A DNA stretch of 46,402 nt from Thermoproteota archaeon (lineage in GTDB: Archaea > Korarchaeota > Korarchaeia > Korarchaeales > Korarchaeaceae): the NCBI GenBank assembly GCA_027491785.1, contig JAOZGJ010000068.1:1-46402 (forward strand), in the 5' to 3' direction. Both the position numbers and the translations under genes were made by a program. A model generated the notes under the pieces. That model was not told the DNA's origin, ran no database searches, and was given only the letters and a program-made list of their open reading frames with translations. This document shows, one piece after another, positions 42,372-46,402 of the stretch (positions are counted from its first letter, which is position 1; each line of letters starts with the position of its first letter).

Positions 42372-42920
42372 ATGAGTTCATCGGATGGAAAGAAAGAGTT
42401 GATCAAGGAGATAGTTGATGAGGAGTATAGGATGTTTAAGTCATTATTTATTAAAAACTCAGATAGATGCAAAGATAACCCTAAAACATTTAAGCTTGTT
42501 AGGTGGGCCTATTTCTCGGTTCTTTCTAATGAAACCCTTCAATCATACTTGAACGATTTGAAAGAAGCAAGGAAGCATGGTAGGAATCTGTTAGAGGAAA
42601 AATATGCCAGAATGGATGAACTGATCCCTCAAATTAAAGAAAATCCGCTAATAGATGAGATAGTGACAATAAGATTGAATTGGATGAAGGAACTTGCCTC
42701 TAAATATCCTCATGTATTTGAAATGAACGAAAAGAGCTTTGCTAACTATCTCAGAAGCGAATTAGAGACCTATTCTGATAGGACTCTAGAGCTAATTTAT
42801 AAGGACCTCAAGGAGGCTTTAAAAAGAGGAAGTAATCTCTTAAAAGATCAATATGAGTACATCTTCATTAAGATAGGCTATAATTCCCTAGAAGAGGTCG
42901 AGAGAAAGAAAGCTAGATAA
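42372..42920 (+). CDS. DUF4125-family helical protein
   Basis: This 182-residue all-helical protein resembles DUF4125: LIKEIVDEEYRMFKSL, a PKTF-LVRWAYF stretch, SYLNDLKEARKHGRNLLEEKYARM, and a C-terminal YNSLEEVERKK. The second half repeats the first (TLELIYKDLKEALKRGSNLLKDQY), so it is an internal duplication. The function is unknown. Its stop codon is one base from the stop of the convergent glycyl radical enzyme activase. The start is ATG at 42372, in the 227-base gap shared with purA. Confidence 0.72.
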   Translation: MSSSDGKKELIKEIVDEEYRMFKSLFIKNSDRCKDNPKTFKLVRWAYFSVLSNETLQSYLNDLKEARKHGRNLLEEKYARMDELIPQIKENPLIDEIVTIRLNWMKELASKYPHVFEMNEKSFANYLRSELETYSDRTLELIYKDLKEALKRGSNLLKDQYEYIFIKIGYNSLEEVERKKAR

Positions 42921-42921
42921 T

Positions 42922-43821
42922 CTAACCACCCACTTTAACCAGCAAGCCATATTCCTCTAATATGTTCATGATCTTATCTATAAGCTGCCGATTTGGTTTT
43001 TCAAATCTTTTCTGTTCTTTACCAAGTCTCTCTGCTTTACTCACTCCTAATGGATGATATGGGAGAATATTTAGCTGCTCTACGCCCTTAAGATTGGAAA
43101 CAAACTCGCCCATGGCTCTAACGTTAGCTTCATCGTCATTCACTCCTGGGATGAGAGGGAATCTCACCCATATTCTAGCTCCAAGTTCATCTAGCAATTT
43201 TAGATTGTTTAATATAATGTCATTTCTAACTCCTGTGTATAGTAAATGCTTCTGTGGATCCATTACCTTTAAATCATATAGGAATAGATCAGTAAACCTA
43301 CTTACATTCTTCATGATTTCCTTACTAACATAGCCAGATGTATCGACTGCAGTATGAATTTCTACACGCTTAAGCTCTTCGAGGAACCTTATAACAAATT
43401 CGTGCTGCATTAGGGGTTCTCCACCAGAAATAGTAACACCGCCTCCCGATTCTTCGTAAAAAGGCCGATCTGCTTCTGCCTCTTCGAGAAGCTCTTGAAT
43501 AGTATACCATTTTCCAGCGAGCTCTCTAGCTCCAGTTGGACAATACTCTACACATACGCCACAATTATCGCAGAGCTTTCTATTCGTAACTACCCTTCCA
43601 TCTACTATACTCACAGCCTTCAGAGGGCACACTTTCTCACATGTACCACATATGATGCATCTATTTTCATAGTACATCATCTCTGGATATGGCTCCTGTC
43701 CCTCCGGATTATGACACCACCAGCATCTAAGCGGGCATCCTTTAAAGAAAATAGAAGTCCTTATACCAGGCCCATCATGTATCGCATACCTCTTTATGTC
43801 GAATACCAAAGCTTTGATCAT
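42922..43821 (-). CDS. Glycyl radical enzyme activating enzyme (radical SAM)
   Basis: This protein of about 299 residues generates the glycyl radical on its partner with S-adenosylmethionine. The radical SAM cluster motif is GCPLRCWWCHNPEG. Two ferredoxin-type motifs, CIICGTCEKVCP and CDNCGVCVEYCP, make it the clustered-insert type found with non-PFL glycyl radical enzymes. GGGVTISGGEPLMQ is the SAM-binding region. ATG at 43821 is preferred (DIKRYAIHDGPGIRTSIFFKGC follows); TTG at 43845 is also open. It starts about 37 bases after the glycyl radical enzyme stop. Confidence 0.94.
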   Translation of the reverse strand: MIKALVFDIKRYAIHDGPGIRTSIFFKGCPLRCWWCHNPEGQEPYPEMMYYENRCIICGTCEKVCPLKAVSIVDGRVVTNRKLCDNCGVCVEYCPTGARELAGKWYTIQELLEEAEADRPFYEESGGGVTISGGEPLMQHEFVIRFLEELKRVEIHTAVDTSGYVSKEIMKNVSRFTDLFLYDLKVMDPQKHLLYTGVRNDIILNNLKLLDELGARIWVRFPLIPGVNDDEANVRAMGEFVSNLKGVEQLNILPYHPLGVSKAERLGKEQKRFEKPNRQLIDKIMNILEEYGLLVKVGG

Positions 43822-43858
43822 GAAACCACACCGATTTAGATACAAAAAGGAGATCAGG

Positions 43859-46243
43859 TTAGATGGACTCGTGCTCCATTCTAGATATTATCTCATCCTG
43901 TAAGTCTTTACCTATAGTTACAAAGAAATCGCTGTATCCTGCAACCCTTACTAACAAGTTTCTATATCTCTCCGGCTCCTTCTGAGCATCCCTTAAAGTA
44001 TCAGCATTCACTACATTGAATTGGATATGATGTCCTCCTAGTTTAAAGAACGTTCTTATGAGATAAGCTAGCTTTCTTATGTCCTCTTCAGTCTTGAGGG
44101 CTTGCGGGGAGAACTTCATATTAAGGAGAGTTCCTCCTGTCTTTACATGATCCCATTTAGCTACGGATTTTATTACGGAGGTCGGCCCCTTTCTATCCGC
44201 TCCTTGAACTGGGGAAACTCCTTCGGAGACAGGTTCGCCTGCTTTTCTACCATCCGGTGTAGCGCCCGTTACCTTTCCAAAATATATGTGTACAGTGGTT
44301 GGGAGCAAGTTAGCCCTATAAAAACCACCTCTCGTGTTAGGCCTTCCATCTAAAAGTTCAACGTACGTATCGACAAGTTTTATAGCAATTTCATCAGCAT
44401 AGTCATCGTCATTACCATATTTAGGGGTTTTATTCCGAAGAATTTGCCTTAATATCCCATATTCTCCCTCAAAATTATTGGACAATGCCTTCAGTAGGGT
44501 ATCCATACTAAATGTCTTCCTATCGAACACATGATACTTTATAGCAGTCAAGCTATCTGTTACAGTTCCTAATCCAGTTCCTTGAATGTAGCTGGTGTTA
44601 TACCTCGGACCTCCATTGTTATAATCCTTACCCTTCTCTATGCAGTCATCTATTAGTAAGGAGAGGAATGGCTGAGGAATGTATTTAGCGTACAGTCTCT
44701 CTATAATGTTATTTCCAATTATCTTAAGATCAATGAAATACTTAAGCTGCTTCCTGTAAGCCTCGAAAAGTTCATCGAAGGACTTGAACTTTCTAGGATC
44801 TCCAGTCTCTATTCCTACCTTAACCCCGGTTCTTGGATCAAATCCGTTGTTTAGGGTAATCTCCAAAATCTTTGCCCAATTCATGTAACCAGTAAGTCCA
44901 ACGGTCTCCTTACCAAATGCCCCTATTGTAACGCAACCACTAGGTCCGCCTAGCCTAGCATCCCTCAGAGTTTTGCCTTGCCTTAGGTGCTCCATTATTA
45001 TCACATCTGTATTGAATATCGCTGGCTTAGGGTGTCCTGTAGCTATTATCCTGAGAGCTTTAAGGAGGAGCCAATCCGGAGTTTTCTCACTTATCTGAAC
45101 GCATAGGTTAGGCATCATTATTCTAAGCTCGCCTTCGACCTCCAATATAAGGTCTGAGAGTTCATTAGCCACAGGTCTACCATATTCATCTAATCCACCG
45201 AGATTCGGTGTGCTGAAGTCTTGGTAGGTGTTGCTTTGCTCCTTAGTTACTCCTACCTTTGGTGGGGCAGGCTGATTATTTACTTTTATCCAGAAACAAG
45301 CTAACAATTCCTTAGCTTGTTCTCTTGTCAATCTACCCTCTTCTAAATCTCTCTTATAGAAGGGATACCACCATAGGTCGATTCTTCCAGGATTAAAGGA
45401 GTCCCAGACGTTTGTCTCAAGAGTGACCCCCAAATGAATGAACCAGTACATCTGTAATGCTTCCCAGAAAGTTCTAGGAGCGTGAGCTGGAACCCAGTTG
45501 CAAACTTCAGCTATCTGCTCTAGCTCCTTCCTTCTCTGGGGATCTGTCTCCTCCTCTGCCATTTTTCTTGCGAGATCTGCATACCTCTTGGCAAAGTTTA
45601 TCATGGCATCTATCGTTATTTCCATGGCCAGAAGCTCCTGATCCTTCTCCCAAGCTTCAGGATCATTCAACCAGTCTATTCTCTTTCTTCTCTCTTGGAT
45701 TTTCTTCTTAAAATCTAGGAGGCCCATTTTGTAAATTTTATCATCCATTATAGCATGGCCCATAGCCCTCTGCTCCATGAACTCTGTGAATACACCGGCC
45801 TTGAAAGCCTTCATCCACGCCTCTGGCATGTTCCTGAAAACTATACTCCTCATATCTTTATTCTTCCAGAAAGGAATTATCTCTTCCTCATATATCCTCT
45901 TAACCTCGTCAGCGACTGTATACGGATTATCTTTCATAGAATTAAGGTTCTCTAGGTCTTCTAAGGAGTGAAGGCATTGTTCTGGATATGTAGGAACTGC
46001 TCTTGGACCTCTTCCCTTTTCACCAACTATAAGTTCGCCATCTTCTATACTTATAGTTCTATGCTCTAGGTAATACTTGAAGGCCATAGCCCTAAGAACC
46101 GGAGGGGTGAGGCCTCTCGCTTGATCGCTTTTATAAAATTGCGTTACAAGGATAGCTCGCTCAGGATCTATAAAAGGAGTTCTTAAGCTTTGCTCTCGCA
46201 GTTTAGATATTCTCTCGTTGAGGCCTGTAAGGATAGTTACCAT
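43859..46243 (-). CDS. Glycyl radical enzyme of the PFL-like superfamily, substrate unknown
   Basis: This 794-residue anaerobic enzyme has its radical Gly at 769 in RVAGYSDFF. The expected thiyl Cys is residue 437 in GGPSGCVTIG, followed by Thr 439. In diol and choline-type eliminases the residue two after this Cys is a Glu, and here it is not. PFL itself has two adjacent Cys, also not seen. So it belongs to the PFL2-like group, but the reaction (dehydration, C-C lysis, decarboxylation or fumarate addition) is open. The partner activase follows. ATG at 46243 has no clear SD, and a TATA-like box 33-45 bases upstream suggests a short leader. Confidence 0.93.
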   Translation of the reverse strand: MVTILTGLNERISKLREQSLRTPFIDPERAILVTQFYKSDQARGLTPPVLRAMAFKYYLEHRTISIEDGELIVGEKGRGPRAVPTYPEQCLHSLEDLENLNSMKDNPYTVADEVKRIYEEEIIPFWKNKDMRSIVFRNMPEAWMKAFKAGVFTEFMEQRAMGHAIMDDKIYKMGLLDFKKKIQERRKRIDWLNDPEAWEKDQELLAMEITIDAMINFAKRYADLARKMAEEETDPQRRKELEQIAEVCNWVPAHAPRTFWEALQMYWFIHLGVTLETNVWDSFNPGRIDLWWYPFYKRDLEEGRLTREQAKELLACFWIKVNNQPAPPKVGVTKEQSNTYQDFSTPNLGGLDEYGRPVANELSDLILEVEGELRIMMPNLCVQISEKTPDWLLLKALRIIATGHPKPAIFNTDVIIMEHLRQGKTLRDARLGGPSGCVTIGAFGKETVGLTGYMNWAKILEITLNNGFDPRTGVKVGIETGDPRKFKSFDELFEAYRKQLKYFIDLKIIGNNIIERLYAKYIPQPFLSLLIDDCIEKGKDYNNGGPRYNTSYIQGTGLGTVTDSLTAIKYHVFDRKTFSMDTLLKALSNNFEGEYGILRQILRNKTPKYGNDDDYADEIAIKLVDTYVELLDGRPNTRGGFYRANLLPTTVHIYFGKVTGATPDGRKAGEPVSEGVSPVQGADRKGPTSVIKSVAKWDHVKTGGTLLNMKFSPQALKTEEDIRKLAYLIRTFFKLGGHHIQFNVVNADTLRDAQKEPERYRNLLVRVAGYSDFFVTIGKDLQDEIISRMEHESI

Positions 46244-46275
46244 ACTAAGTCGCCGTAACTACTATCAAGTAACAT

Positions 46276-46288
46276 CTATTAATCTTTT
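46276..46288 (-). promoter_or_regulatory. TATA-like box for glycyl radical enzyme operon
   Basis: The minus strand reads AAAAGATTAATAG 33-45 bases upstream of the start, in an AT-rich tract that continues to the window edge. No palindromic operator is obvious near it. Confidence 0.35.
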
Positions 46289-46402
46289 GGTACGCTATTC
46301 CTGCAATTAATTATTAAAATGTTAAGATAGAAAAACATAAATCAGAAAATAAATTAAATAAGAATAATAAGAATTACCAGGAAATAATTTGAGATAGGAG
46401 TC

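Noticed and set aside
43859-46243. True pyruvate formate-lyase
   Set aside because: PFL has two adjacent active-site Cys, whereas here there is a single Cys 437. The activase has the extra two-cluster domain of non-PFL enzymes.
1-46402. CRISPR array or cas genes
   Set aside because: No regularly spaced repeats and no Cas-like proteins were seen.

Overview
The window looks like a chromosomal segment of an anaerobic, probably thermophilic archaeon. Arginine is mostly AGA/AGG and isoleucine mostly ATA. Several starts sit 20-45 bases after AT-rich TATA-like boxes with little or no leader. GTG and TTG starts are common. Aspartate transcarbamoylase is the two-gene archaeal PyrB/PyrI form, and the repressors are small winged-helix proteins. 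The mixture (complex I without an NADH module, B12-dependent ribonucleotide reductase with an intein, VapBC and HEPN/MNT pairs) suggests the Thermoproteota/Korarchaeota side of the Archaea. That placement is inference; no rRNA is present to prove it.

Layout. 1-4780: a peptide-type ABC transporter, with an ATPase running off the left edge, a divergent solute-binding protein and two permeases. 4980-5838: a HEPN/MNT toxin-antitoxin pair. 6160-10849: a minus-strand cluster of a two-subunit acyl-CoA ligase with a small ferredoxin gene between its subunits, a CitE-type CoA lyase and a PrpD-family protein. 10932-13942: an acetyltransferase and a membrane-stress-like operon (Yip1 protein, DUF4097-like protein, regulator). 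14352-16871: regulator, aspartokinase and aspartate-semialdehyde dehydrogenase. 17091-22215: nucleotide metabolism, with dCTP deaminase, an intein-containing class II ribonucleotide reductase, and a corrinoid adenosyltransferase that overlaps its stop. 22285: a free-standing encapsulin-type ferritin domain. 22879-32770: an 11-gene complex I operon (A B C D H I J K M L N) without E, F or G. 32815-35999: VapBC, a GC-rich double hairpin that may be a non-coding RNA, a YkgJ-type protein, an unknown nuclease-like protein and a cupin. 36033-40722: a six-gene pyrimidine operon (pyrF-E-B-I-K-C). 40846-42144: purA. 42372-46243: a DUF4125 protein meeting tail to tail a glycyl radical enzyme and its activase.

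How it fits together. Peptide uptake feeds anaerobic catabolism. Reduced ferredoxin probably feeds the membrane complex I directly, because no NADH- or F420-oxidising module is present in the window. The CoA ligase/lyase cluster looks able to split a hydroxy-dicarboxylic acid into acetyl-CoA and a 2-oxo acid, but the substrate is not determined. The oxygen-sensitive glycyl radical enzyme has Cys-Val-Thr where many relatives have Cys-x-Glu, so its reaction is open. The strongest candidates for something new are the ligase-ferredoxin-lyase-PrpD cluster, the glycyl radical enzyme with its DUF4125 neighbour, and the structured element at 33963-34020.
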